Assembly: GCA_024516155.1 (NCBI GenBank)
Contig: JAJJXM010000003.1
Span: 620,001-684,000, forward strand
Source of the DNA: Pyronema omphalodes
Lineage: Eukaryota > Ascomycota > Pezizomycetes > Pezizales > Pyronemataceae
DNA length: 64,000 bases
Reading direction: 5' to 3'
Positions 11,736 through 23,214 of this stretch are shown here, in pieces (position 1 is the first letter of the stretch; each line of letters opens with the position of its first letter). Under the pieces are notes generated by a model. The model did no database searches and was not told the DNA's origin. It saw nothing but the letters and a program-made list of their open reading frames with translations. Both the position numbers and the translations under genes were made by a program.

Positions 11736-13889
11736 TTTTGAAGGGCTTTTGGATTCTCCTGACGGAGGGATTTATGATATAATATACCGCCGCTTGGATC
11801 GTTACACGGAAGTTGGTGTTGGTGTAGAGGTTGTGCGATACGATACGGAACAAGTCGTAGTCAAGTTGAGTAAGCCTCTGTGCGCAATGATGACTGGAGT
11901 ATTGTCGACTAAGAGGGATATATATAAAATACAAGTAGTAGTAGAGGTGAATAAAATAGACGCTTGAGTGGGGCCAGCGGTTAATAATAAACTCACCCTC
12001 ACTTTAACTACCACTTGAAGGTGCAAACCCAACTTAATCGGTTGGATGGTTTTATATATTGGGCATGGCAAGATGCCGTGTGAGATATTGGAGACGCACC
12101 ATGCTGATCTTACGACGCCTTGAACTCTTCAGGGCCCCCAGAGCGAGGATCACCTAGATCCCGGGGAGACCACTAATTCGGAACTGATCACTTCAGACAA
12201 GCTTTTGGGCGGTGCTTGTGCGCCTGCAGTAATATAGATTAGATACACATGCATGTCAGTTTTTCAGAGCCCATCAAGGAGTTCAGCGGCAGCGGCACAA
12301 AGGTACCTACAGCCGTATGGCTGAAATAGAGTAGCCAAACTAACTAATCAAAAGCGCCATTATTTTCAGCCCTCGAATTGCACAGGTCTCACAAGTCTCG
12401 TAAATAATTGATGATTCGTTATGTTTTACAAGGCTATACAAAACCATTGCTGAAAGCTAGAATGAGAACGGAATAGTTCAGTATCCCACTCACGATCTCG
12501 GCGGTTGGAAAAAGGCAACTAGGAATAGTATCTTTCATGTATCGGGAGAAAATCCCAATCGGTGGTTGGAACTTCATACCCGAAAGCTCCATGCCCATTG
12601 AAGAAAAGAACGGATACCAGGGAACCAGGTCGGTGCTTGTATGATTTGTACGTTGGCATTGGATATCTACCTATGATGGTCACTCTAGATACACGAATTG
12701 ACAAGGACAGCAACGCGGACAAACATGACATGACAACATCGCTCTTTGATGTGACAACTCACCCGCTCTGCAGTAGCTCCATGGGCCATCGATCACTCTG
12801 GCAGTGTCACAATCGCACGTTCGGTCGGATATACGTAATTCCATCTTTGTTTTTTTGAATCACCGCATACATATTCCTGTTGCACGAGAAACTCTGCCGG
12901 CCCTGCCCCTCATGCAATCTCAATCGGCGTAGCTGACGAGTTTCCAAATTATACCGCCCTATGTTGTATTCCAAATCCACCTTTAATGAGTTTCAAGAGA
13001 CCTTTTATTTTTATTTTTGCATATCTCTCAGTACCAAACCTACATGTTGTACAAATCGGCGATATTGGACATCGTGCAATTAATACTACCACGTTATACA
13101 ACCAATATCAAGCCACTGGTTCGGGTTGTTCTATGTTCGTGCTACAAACATTACGCGTCCCTTAGACCCGATCTTAATCCGAACAGCGCGCGCCTTCCAG
13201 ACTTTTCATAGCCTCCACCGGTGCAGAATCGGCTGTGCAAAACCTGTAACGGCAAGACTGTGAGATCTGTGATGTGTTATGTTGTGTTGTATAAGATGAT
13301 AAAGTTGGGAATATCCCCGTGTTTATTAAACATTTAAAACTGCGTAAACTGCACGCGACTGAGCGCAGCAACTATGTCCCGTGTATGAGTGATGTATGGT
13401 GATTTCCAAGGACTCTGGGGTGGTGGTAGGTATGTATCCTGCAACTGATTAGGATTTATCGGAGCGGAGCTGCAAATTACCGGTACCGGGATTCTGAAAA
13501 AGCTCCGATGTTGACGACGGTGAAGCTTGGTAAACCTACGTACAGGCGTAGGATTTTCAAAAGGAACAACGCGAAGTAGAATAGTTGCAAGCCTTCAAAC
13601 GTGCGCACCCTTCGGAAGATTCAATCCCAACTTTCTCCGTCAACCGCGGTAAAAATAAACTTTTCTTCCTCGTGAATTTTGCTGTTCTTCGATGGACAGC
13701 ATTAAAAAGTGCAGTTGTCTACATATGGCAGATTGTGCTAAAAGAACAGGTGGTTGAACTTTCTCAACTCTGCCTCCACCTCTCTTTAACACGGAGCCGT
13801 CACACCTGCGAGTACTGCGTTTTACTCCACCATCCGTTGACCGAGAAACCCGCGAAGCTGCCGCGAAACACCGCCGCAAGAAGCACATT
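11736..13889. other. Divergent intergenic region (2.15 kb)
   Basis: It lies between the divergent membrane-protein and hydrolase genes, so it contains both promoters. Only short unsupported frames are present. I see no repeats, RNA genes or transposon remnants. Confidence 0.4.
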
Positions 13890-15188
13890 ATGCGATTCCT
13901 CACTTCTCCGACGGCAAACCTGCACCATGCAACTACGACCATAACACTCCTGACCTCGACTGCTTCGAATGGGGCCGCGACAAAAGAGTTCGCAAACAAG
14001 TCAGGCAATAAGCAATCTCTCTCCGACTTCTGCACTCCCCTCATTCCGCCCTTCTACGCAAACCCGCTCCTCTTTAACTCGCACCTCCAAACCTTCTGGA
14101 CTACCTCTAAGATCTTTGGAGACCCATTCACAATTCATTACAACCGTCTATCCCTCCAGAACCCTCGAGACCATGGCCACTTCGCTCTCGATGTTGTCGT
14201 CCCCGCCTTCCCCGACTCCGAAGCCGGCAATGACCTCCCGCCACGTACACGTTATATGACCGAATCCGAATCCGAATCCTTTACCTCCAACGACAGTAAG
14301 CCTATGATAATAGCACTCCACGGTCTCTCTGGCGGAAGTCACGAAGTCTACCTTCGCGCTGCTTTATTCGATCTTCTCAAAAATCCTGGATGGGAGGCAT
14401 GTGTTGTGAATGCCCGTGGATGTGCCAAGAGCAAGATCACTACTAAGCAACTTTTTAATGCACGTTGGACTAGCGATATTCGTGCCACTGTCGAGTTTAT
14501 CCGGAAGAAGTTCCCCAACCGTCCTTTGTATGCCATTGGATTTTCGTTGGGTGGTAATATCTTAACCAACTACCTAGGAGAAGAAGGAGAGAATTGCCAG
14601 CTGAAAGCTGCAGTGGTAGTTAGCAATCCCTGGCAGCTTGAACTATCCTGCAAAGCTCTCCACAGGACCTGGATAGGAAAAGAAGTCTATTCCAAAGTGA
14701 TGGGTGCCAATCTGCGTCGATTATTTGAAGCAAACCTAGACATGTTGAAAGATGATCCTAGGATTGATGCAGAGAAGATTTTGGCAGGAACTTATTTATT
14801 GGAATTTGATAGAGATCTTACGGCCAAGGTATTTGGTTATAAGACGGTTGGAGCGTATTATAGAGATGCTAGCTCGGTCGATAATCTTCTCAAGGTCAAG
14901 GTACCAACTCTGGTCCTACATGCCGAGGATGATCCTATTGCGCCTGGCGAAGTGATTCCTTATGATGAGGTTAAGGCGAACCCTTACGTCTTTATGGCAA
15001 CGACACAAACCGGGGGTCATTTGTCATGGTTTGAGTGGGGTGGTGGAAGATGGTTTGCAAAACCAATCTCAGCTTTCTTAGATAAGTTTGCAAAGGAGGT
15101 CAGGGGTGTAGAGGAACCAATGGAGGTAACGGAAGCGCTGGAAAAGTCGGAGAAGCAGCCGGCTTTTGAGGAGGCTGATGACGAGTAG
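13890..15188 (+). CDS. Alpha/beta hydrolase, YheT/Eht1-Eeb1 (ABHD1/3) family (432 aa)
   Basis: Single exon. The fold and triad are readable: oxyanion region ALHGLSGGSHEVY (about 143-154), NARGCAKSK (174-182), nucleophile elbow GFSLGGN with Ser219, LHAEDDPIAP with the acid at Asp347 or Asp348, and TGGHLSWFEWGGG with His377. The family includes yeast Eht1/Eeb1 acyltransferase-esterases, which make medium-chain ethyl esters, and bacterial YheT. Length and motif spacing are typical. The N-terminus (MRFLTSPTANLHHATTTI) is weakly conserved in type and could start slightly elsewhere. The acidic, Glu-rich C-terminus follows the catalytic domain. Substrate is unknown. Confidence 0.88.
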   Translation: MRFLTSPTANLHHATTTITLLTSTASNGAATKEFANKSGNKQSLSDFCTPLIPPFYANPLLFNSHLQTFWTTSKIFGDPFTIHYNRLSLQNPRDHGHFALDVVVPAFPDSEAGNDLPPRTRYMTESESESFTSNDSKPMIIALHGLSGGSHEVYLRAALFDLLKNPGWEACVVNARGCAKSKITTKQLFNARWTSDIRATVEFIRKKFPNRPLYAIGFSLGGNILTNYLGEEGENCQLKAAVVVSNPWQLELSCKALHRTWIGKEVYSKVMGANLRRLFEANLDMLKDDPRIDAEKILAGTYLLEFDRDLTAKVFGYKTVGAYYRDASSVDNLLKVKVPTLVLHAEDDPIAPGEVIPYDEVKANPYVFMATTQTGGHLSWFEWGGGRWFAKPISAFLDKFAKEVRGVEEPMEVTEALEKSEKQPAFEEADDE

Positions 15189-16254
15189 ATGATGGGATTG
15201 GGAGATTTAGACTAGTGCTGTCCTCGGAGATTTAGACGTGAGATGCTGTGATGTAGATGTGGTGACGCGGTGAAGATGCGGCCATGATTGTATTTTGAGG
15301 ATAAAAAGTATTAGATACCATAGCAACTTAAAAACGTAGGTTATGTAGATGTTATAGAGGCAAATATTTCATTTCGTCAGTAGGTCTACAAACGATACTG
15401 GTAGTCCTCTAGAGAAGCCGAGCAGCGGGAATTAGTGATTATTCATGTCTTGTTTTATGGCAAACATGAGCCGGATACTTAGCTGAATTGTGAGTTGGTG
15501 GCCCATCAAGAGGCGGAGAGATGAAGGGGCCGTGGCGTGGAGAGGTGAAGAGGTGGAGCATTGCAGGAATTTTGTTGGCAGCCCGTGGGAAGAAGGTGGA
15601 GTCTTATCATCACGAGAGCTTCCATGTATGCGGATGAGCCTTTCACTATCAAATTTTCTCATATTCTCTCTCGAAATATTTCCAACATCTAAATTCTATT
15701 GTCACAATGCCAGCCAGCATAGTACAAAACTACTCTATTTACATTTACCCGGCGCCATTTAATTCTATTTCCAAAAAATTGTTGACAAGCAGAACAGTAT
15801 AGACTATCATTGCAGGTAAAAACGATATCAACTGAACTTTTTATGGTATCTACACTATATTGCAGACCGTATCACTACTCTGCAAGTTCTGGTGTCCCTA
15901 CTTACATCTACCAGTAGACGACAAGAACAGAAGAAAAGAAAAATATAAATGAAGGAATCAATCCAAAGAGTAACACAAAAGGCAATCAAGTAAACAAAGG
16001 AAAAAAAGCGTGTATGTGAGTTGATCACACGACTAGACCCCCAGTTACCCAAACCAACCAATACCTGTATCAATACAAAACGCCCAACCTCACCACAATG
16101 ACAGTAATCATCTCCAACCCCACAGTTGACAACCTTTCCTATCCAAAATTCCACCATATTGGAGCGAATCAATCAAGCTCAATTTCCCAAGCCAATACCC
16201 ATCTTCTTTCCTCCGATATATTTTTTTCGACAACCTTTACTTCGTCCATATTTC
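15189..16254. other. Convergent intergenic spacer
   Basis: About 1.07 kb between the hydrolase and CorA genes, which converge. It is AT-rich after 15640 and probably includes 3' UTRs. No further feature is seen. Confidence 0.4.
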
Positions 16255-18108
16255 TTAAATAAACTTCCATCTCTTCGCAGCGAAGAAGCTCACAAAGCAG
16301 AACAAGAAAATCGTGCCTAGAATTCCAAAGAACCACGCCAGACTTCCACTTTCCATTCCCGGAACTGGTACGTTCATTCCAAACAAACCACAAATCAAGT
16401 TGAGCGGGACTAGTATAGTAGCGATAGTAGTGATCTTGCTGAGCACTTCGTTGGCCTTGTTATTTGCCTGGATGGAATCAACTGATAGCTGAGCGAGGTA
16501 ATTTGCATGCGAGCGTGAGAGCATCTTCTCGAAATGAGCCAAGTTGCCAGCCATAGTAAGAATATGATCTAGTCAATGAAAGTCAGTACTGGCTTAAAGT
16601 GATAATTTATAGTTGATCGCACCTTGAATGTCACCTAAGTACAATCCAATCTCTCCTCTCGGGGTGATCTGGTAGTGCTCGTTACATCTCTTTGCAAATC
16701 CCTTGATAACATCGGCCTTTCCTCCAAGTAGTCTCATGCCAGACATAGTTTTCTTTCTGCAATCCCCAATCCTCTTAAGAAGTTTTGTATAGTCGTCCTG
16801 TCTTGCGATAAATACTGCGTCTTCTATAGCATCGGTATCCTTCTCAATGTCGGTAATTAAAGGAGCAAACGAGTCAGTGATATCGTCAATAAGAGCGTAG
16901 CAAATCCAGTCAGCGCTGAGGTTGACGTAGTCGCGCAACATCCTTATACGCTTCCTAACATTTGCCGAGTGCTTCGCTGCCGCAAAGTGGAACGAAAGTA
17001 TGCCCTCTCGGAAGACAACCATGTAAACGTTGATAGGATCCATATAATCTTCCGAGTTCTTGTCCTGCACAAAAGAGCGGAAACAAACAAAATAGTAGCT
17101 CTTGAATAATTCGACCTTCTCCCGTGTCTCCTGCATGCGAATATCCTCCGCGGTCAAGGGGTGAACACCGAACGCCTTGGTAAGCATGTTGACCTCTTCT
17201 GTTGTAGGGTTGAGACAGTCAAGCCACCACACACTCTTGCCACCACGGAACAAGTCATGGAATGACTGACCATCTAGTAGCAACCCCGGAAAATCAGAAG
17301 CATGGACTGTCGTGTCCAATTCTGAATGGAAAAAGCTGAATTCACTATCCGGGTTACCCGAACGAGATGGTTGTTGGGATCTAGCGGTAGTATCATCTTT
17401 CTCGTCCATGTCCTTACGAAGTTCTGAGGCAGAATCTCCAGAGGGATATTCCTCATTGTTCCTGTTTGAGAATTCCCTGGACTGTTTCAGAAGGACGTAC
17501 TCTTCCATATCTTCAAAATCAATAGTAAAACCACCACGAGTTGTGGCGTCCTCAGGCGGAAAGCAGACATCCTCTTCTGCTTGCTTAAGAGCATCTGATT
17601 CAGTGCGAATGCGTTCGTCTGACTCGCAGAAAGTTGGGCGGCGAGAGTTCGTACGTTGAAGGGTCAGCCTGAGATCGTCTGGGATAGTACTATTCATAGT
17701 GTTTGAGCGTTCTCTACGGCGAGTCTCGGGATCTGCAAATGCATCGACTGAATTCGGAGGAGACGGAGAGCGCGAAGATGCGCGAGAGAACCGACGAGAA
17801 CGAGAAGACCGTACAGAACGACGGGCTTCACGGCTGTGTCGACTGCGTGCGGAGTTTTTGCGAGCAACTGCCGCATGGTCAATGCACTTTGGTGATTTCA
17901 TATCGTCGTCGTCGTCGTGGACAGCGAACTCGTTGTCCAGACCAAGGCGATCGAATTGAGCAACGTGCAGGTGAGATAGATCAGGTCGGAATGTAGAGGT
18001 CGCTGTGTTGGATCGTGGCAAAGAATGTGGTTGGTGACGGTGGTCGTCAAGCTCAGTGGCTGGGATCGCAGGCATGTAGGAGGGAGATTCGGAGCGTGGA
18101 GTATCCAT
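16255..18108 (-). CDS. ALR1: CorA-type magnesium transporter, ALR family (599 aa)
   Basis: Two exons (16623-18108 and 16255-16568) are separated by a 54-nt intron with a GTGCGA donor and TAG acceptor. The N-terminal ~270 residues are Ser/Arg-rich and probably disordered. The cytosolic CorA domain follows, with VWWLDCLNPTTEEV, GVHPLTAEDIRMQETREKVE and YALIDDITDSFAPLI. The C-terminus has two membrane helices (about 541-558 and 570-592), with the diagnostic GMN signature at 559-561 closing the first, followed by VPVPGM. By family knowledge, pentameric ALR proteins import Mg2+ across the plasma membrane. The long Ser/Arg N-terminus and AEDI..QE.REKVE block fit ALR rather than the mitochondrial Mrs2 type. 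Confidence 0.93.
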
Positions 18109-19590
18109 TTTGTAAGAGTTTTTTGTTTTTTTATTAGAGAAGTAACTGGGAATGTTTTCGTGGTAGGACTGTTAAACAGGCAAGAACAATTGAAGTAATT
18201 CAAGCTAAGCTTAAGGCTGGAATGGTTGACTGTATGACAAAAGTGTAAGTAAGTGAATAAACACGCATATTGGGATAGATAAGCACTGACGGAGTGAATA
18301 ATGCAAGCAATCTTTACTGAAGAGCTAAGGGTGAGTCGCTCACGCGCTCACAAAACCGAAAGCACACAACGTGAATGCTGAAGGCGGGGTATACAAAGAC
18401 CCCAAGGATTTCAACCTTAGTCGAAGTGGTAATCCAGAGTTGTTAATTCTGGAGAATCCCGACGAAGGAGCTGAACAAAAGATGTTGACTAAAGGGCTGG
18501 AACCGAAGAAGTATAGACGAAGCTTCACCCGGGAGGAGACCGAGCGAAACGGAGGAAAATGTAAGCTGTCGCGATGCGATGTGTGAGTGACGTAAGGTCA
18601 GTTATGGTGGCTTCTTGGAAGCTCCGAAGACCCAGTCGTTTGGACCAAGGAGTGGACGAGCGTGTGAGAACTTCAGTCCAGTGTGTCCCGCCAACTTGAG
18701 GGTTTCTAATGGTTCAAGGCGCCGAGGCGTCGGGATAGGGTCGAGAGGAGAAGAGTCGAAAAGAGCGTCGCGAAGAAGCTGGCGTGGTGTAGATGAGGCA
18801 AATTTTTCCAGTGATGTAAGTAAGTCGAGTGAAGAGATGAGTTGGAATTTGTCGAAGGAGCTAGATAGTCAATGCGAAGCAGTTGACATTGGTCTCTGTG
18901 AACCGTTAGAAATGGAGAGATCACAGGTGTGTGAGATGTGGCGTTGAGGAAGCGAGGAGAGGTGTTGTTGTTGTGGTTGTGGTGGAAGTTGAAGTTGCGG
19001 GTGGTGGTGGTGGTGAGGGCGGGGCGTCGTTCGGTGGGAAAGCAAAGACTAATGACGGTGAAAAAGGGAGGGCGAAGACTCACGTAATTAGATACGAATT
19101 CAGAACAAGCTTGCTCGGCTTTGTCGATTAGCGCGCCTTCCTAAGATCAGAGAGATCAGATCAGATCAAAGCTCTCTTTTTTTCCCGTGGGGTACTGTGA
19201 TTCAGTTTTGAGTCGCTGGTATCCGGGGGAGGTCGATGCAGTTGGTCGAAATTCTGGACGGTGCTTTGGGGGGGGGGTTGACGGTGTTTGTGCTGGCTGG
19301 TAGCTGTGCTGGAGTTGGCTACGCGTATTGGCTTTGTGATTGTGATTGCGTTCTCCGAAACTTGACTTGTCAGGGCGACGGCTGTGGTGATTTAGAGTAG
19401 TTGAAGGGCCTGCTCGTTTGCTATCACTTGGTCTGTATGGCTGGCTGGGCAGGGTAGCGACGGAGATTCAGGCGAGCCTAATCAGACAGGCAGCTGGAGG
19501 CGAGCGATGGGATGGATGGATTAATTGGGGGATCTTTGTCTGCTGCGTTCTTTTGTGTCTTTTTGTACAACGTTTATCGCTGCTTGAGCT
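18109..19590. other. Upstream region of the CorA gene
   Basis: It contains the CorA promoter and 5' UTR and no supported gene. A GTT/GTG-rich purine-pyrimidine stretch lies at 18955-19015 and a G10 run at 19268-19277. Short open frames on both strands have no recognisable domain. Confidence 0.4.
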
Positions 19591-19609
19591 CTTTTATGTA
19601 TTTTTGTGC

Positions 19610-19880
19610 GACAGTATATCTCTGTTGATGAATTTTTCTCTCGGTGTACCCGGTATATCTGTAGTTTTTTGCGCTGAGATTGGTATCTCCATGATTCTTT
19701 TTGGGCTAGGATATTTGTACCTTTTCCCGGTGCACTGGCATCTCCATGATTCTTCTTGATCCGCCTTCCCCATAATTCTTTTCTGTACGACTTGTATCTC
19801 TGTGATTCTTTTTGGTACGATTACTATCTCTGCCATTCTTTTTGATGCTACTGGTATCCGTGATTCTTTTTGGTTCAACA
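19610..19880. repeat. Degenerate ~30-bp minisatellite
   Basis: About eight imperfect copies of a unit resembling GTATCTCTGTGATTCTTTTT plus some ten variable bases (KGKWCGACTG-like) run through this stretch. The best copies are at about 19740-19880. Because the unit is a multiple of three, the minus strand stays open for 100 codons with a ten-residue repeat (KRMAEIVIVP, KRITEIQVVQ). No start context or homology supports a gene, so I treat it as repeat DNA. Confidence 0.65.
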
Positions 19881-20144
19881 CATCAACAGTGCACATCTAC
19901 ACGCCGTAATCTTCTATCCTACTCTACCAGCTACTCGTGCTACTCCTACTTTGTTATTTTCGCGAAAGTCCATCCAGTTCAACTTTAAACTGCACCATCG
20001 TCTGCTGCATCAGTAATCCTACTTTTTGATTGCAGAATCCCATCCAGTCCAGCTTTAAACTGCACAATCATTTACTAAACCTGTGACATGTGAAACAGTC
20101 TATGATTATTGTTTATTCTTGACGTATTGTAGGCCTAGTAGCCA

Positions 20145-20275
20145 TCATGAAAATTGTATCTTTTCCAGCCATCATGGAAATCGTATCTTTCCTAACCATC
20201 AGTCATGATGATGGCCGTCTCTTTTGTGGCCATCAACCATGTGACGGTCGTCTCTTTTGTGACCATCAGTTTGAA
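20145..20275. repeat. Short imperfect tandem repeat with CATCA units
   Basis: Four neighbouring segments begin CATCATG or CATCA and continue with a GTATCTTT or CGTCTCTTT core. The first two are about 27 bp long (20147 and 20171) and the next two about 34 bp. Nothing suggests function. Confidence 0.5.
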
Positions 20276-21321
20276 GCGACCCACTCTCATGAAGTATTGA
20301 CTGGTCACCGGACACCACATTGGCTGGAACAGCGGAATGGAATGGCAGAATTCCTGTATTTCATTCATCTTATCACTTGTTCTCACAATGACACAATTTT
20401 CCATTTCATCTTGTCGCGGAGTCTCAGTTTAAAACCTGAATTTGTCCCTTTGTCGTAAATTAAACATCATCGCTGTGTCATGTCGATATGCACATCCTCC
20501 CTTCTCTGTTCCTGTCTTGACTCTTTTTGTGCCTGTGGACTCGCCGAGAAATTTAGTGTGCATTACACTGCATGACAAGCGCGATTCCCCTAGATTTGGC
20601 ACTAAAAGAAAAGAGACTAAAAACGGGAAATCGCTCAGAAAGGCGAAGAAGGGCGGGACGGTTCCTCTCGCTCCCCTCTCCTTGCGAGTCCAGGAAGCCC
20701 AAGAGAGACCCAGGCCCGCCCATTGATGATTACTTCCGTGTGACGGTCATGAACAAAACATCTAGAGTCCCCACCTGGAACCGAGGCCACAACGCAAACG
20801 ACGGATCACGATAGGGCTTCCCGGTTCAAACATAGCGAAAGCTTGTTATCTCAAGACGCTGAAGATAAACTACTGAATTCAGCCGGATTGGATTATGATG
20901 CTATGGGAGATGGGAGATGGGAGACATGTAAAGTTCTACTGTAGTCCACTACATACATAGAAATACCACAAACATCATGTGGGCCTTACATAAGTGCATT
21001 ACTTTTGTGAAACATTGATAATGTGAGTGCACAATATGTAGGAACCGCGTGCGGTGTTTCGAAGCAAGGCCGAACTCACGAACCGCAAAGCACAGTGAAA
21101 CGGAGCCAGGTTAGATGAACTATATACAAAGGGCAAAGGCAAAAAGAAGGGTTGTTTCATTCATGTAAACACAGTAAGCGACATATAGTGGGGTATAAAC
21201 ATCAGTATTTATGCCACTCCCACTCTATGACTGCCTTAAAGTAGTGAAAGATGGAACCAAGACGGCTCGTGACCGTTCAAAATATAGCTTATATTTGTAT
21301 TAAGAAAATCGCAGATAATTA
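20276..21321. other. Intergenic sequence upstream of the tRNA
   Basis: No supported gene. A purine-rich GGAGATGGGAGATGGGAGA triplication lies at about 20905-20925. No other structure is seen. Confidence 0.4.
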
Positions 21322-21392
21322 GCTCCGGTGGCTTAGGGGTAAAGCGCGACACTAGTAATGTCGAGATCCGCGGTTCAAATCCGCGTCGGAGC
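21322..21392 (+). tRNA. tRNA-Thr (anticodon AGT), intronless
   Basis: A complete 71-nt cloverleaf can be drawn. The acceptor stem is GCTCCGG pairing with TCGGAGC (one G-T pair), the D stem GCTT/AAGC, the anticodon stem CGACA/TGTCG with loop CTAGTAA, and the T stem CGCGG/CCGCG with loop TTCAAAT. The anticodon is AGT, read as threonine. Internal A-box (TGGCTTAGGGG) and B-box (GGTTCAAATCC) promoter elements are present. CCA is not encoded, as expected for a nuclear tRNA. Confidence 0.96.
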
Positions 21393-21401
21393 TTTCTTTT
21401 T
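21393..21401 (+). terminator. RNA polymerase III T-run terminator of tRNA-Thr
   Basis: TTTCTTTTT begins directly after the discriminator end of the tRNA. The T5 run at 21397-21401 is sufficient for Pol III termination. Confidence 0.85.
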
Positions 21402-23214
21402 AATCTCTGCCTTCCTTCTTTCTCTATGAGTTAAGGATCTCTTCTTATTCCTAATGTTATACCTGTTGTGGGGGCACCGTTATTGTTATCCCTATGGTTT
21501 TCTTTTGCTAATATTTCTGTATACCACATGCTAAGTTGTGAAGCTTCCCTTAGGTTCGCGAGTGAACTACTCGAATCGTGGGATGGTGCAGATGGCTGTT
21601 TTCTTGTCATAAATCCATACACCCATGGTATGACAAGATGCCTTTTACGCCTTTCTATACTGCGGCGTCTTACAAATCAAGGTTCGCAGCACTTTGATGC
21701 CCCGTTTGCAACCGAGTATCGCAATACTTTTAGATACGAAGTTGTACCTTACTGCATTGATACATCACCAGCTTTTGATGAACCTTGAGCACCTTTACGC
21801 AGCAATGGTGCGAGAAGTTTTATTAACTGATACCAAATTGAACCAAGCAGCGGTTAGGAACCAGGATGTTGATTGATTTATTTCAGGCCACTGATTTTTC
21901 CATTCATCACAGAAGTTACGGAGTTCGGTATCCAATCAAACCTTATTCGAGCGATATTTTGCTCGCTTTCTGAAGCCTGTTTTTGGAGTGCAATCAAATT
22001 CACCTAGGATACATAAACATCTTGCATAAATATCGAGATCGCATAGATTGGAAAATTGATTGTTGTCAGGTCTTACGTACTTAGGTACACTACAGTAACT
22101 ACAAAATCCGAGTTGGAAACGGCATGATAGAGTACTCAGCTGCATCCATAGAGTACATAGAAATTGACAAACTTCGGTTCGCGCTTGTGATGATCCATTT
22201 CATGCCGGCTCATCGCGAATGCTTCACCTCTCATTCATCCTACCTCCAACCTCTCCCGCTCACCCCGCCACTGATTTTCATGCGTATAGACTTCCAGATT
22301 ATTCCAAGCAAAAAAAAAAGCCAAGGAAGATTTTTCATGCTAATACTCTTTTGGATCTATATCTCCGACGCTAGATAGCTACGAACGTTCATTATGTGAG
22401 CCTCTCTATGAGAACAGCCCATACAGACTGTATAAAAATAACCTCTACACAAGGTGGTGTGGCCGCGATTTCAACAGTTTTGTATGAGAAATAGGAATAT
22501 CTGATATGTAAGAATATTCTTATGAAAATGCGAAAAATTTGTATGTTAATCTCAAAAAGAGGTGCGGCCAAACAGCGCTATACGAAAATAATTATCACCG
22601 CTTTTATCGTCTCACTCGTACCCAGCCAGCCTCTGTAAAAGACTATGCCCCGGTCCTGAGGTATTCTTATAGAGAAGGTTTGATGTAGTTATTTTGTTTA
22701 TGTATTTTTAGTTTTTTGCTATTCCGTAGAGAAGCAACAGAATCTTCCCTTCCCGGCTTCCGAGGAATGTGGGGCGCATCATGAACTCCCTAAATTATGT
22801 ACTCCAATTTCGGTGGAGCCCGAGAGTCCATAACAACAGCCGAGCGAGCAAATTTACACACATCCGATGACCTCCACAACCCCACCGTACCGCAACCGCT
22901 TCAGATATCGGCAAAGGTAAGCTTCGCCCGCTATGCTCGCGTATCATATCTGCCGACGTTTCTCCATGCTGTTGCAGGGTTGGTGGTGAGGGTATATCTT
23001 GGTGATTATTAAGGCACATACGTTGGGAAACCCCACTTTGGAGCTCTAGCTCTTGACAAGCTTTCGGTACATACATAGCTACATAGATACAGCACCATCG
23101 ACTCATCTCAAACTCTAGGACTGAATCTCAGAACCTCAAATCCCCAAATCCTCATTGTACAACGTGAGCAACACACCCAATCTGTCGGTAACGGCAGGTG
23201 ACAGGCCAGGATAA
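21402..23214. other. Intergenic region between tRNA-Thr and the methyltransferase gene
   Basis: About 1.8 kb with only unsupported short frames. Sequence is AT-rich around 22380-22700. The proximal 500 bp should include the methyltransferase promoter. Confidence 0.4.
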
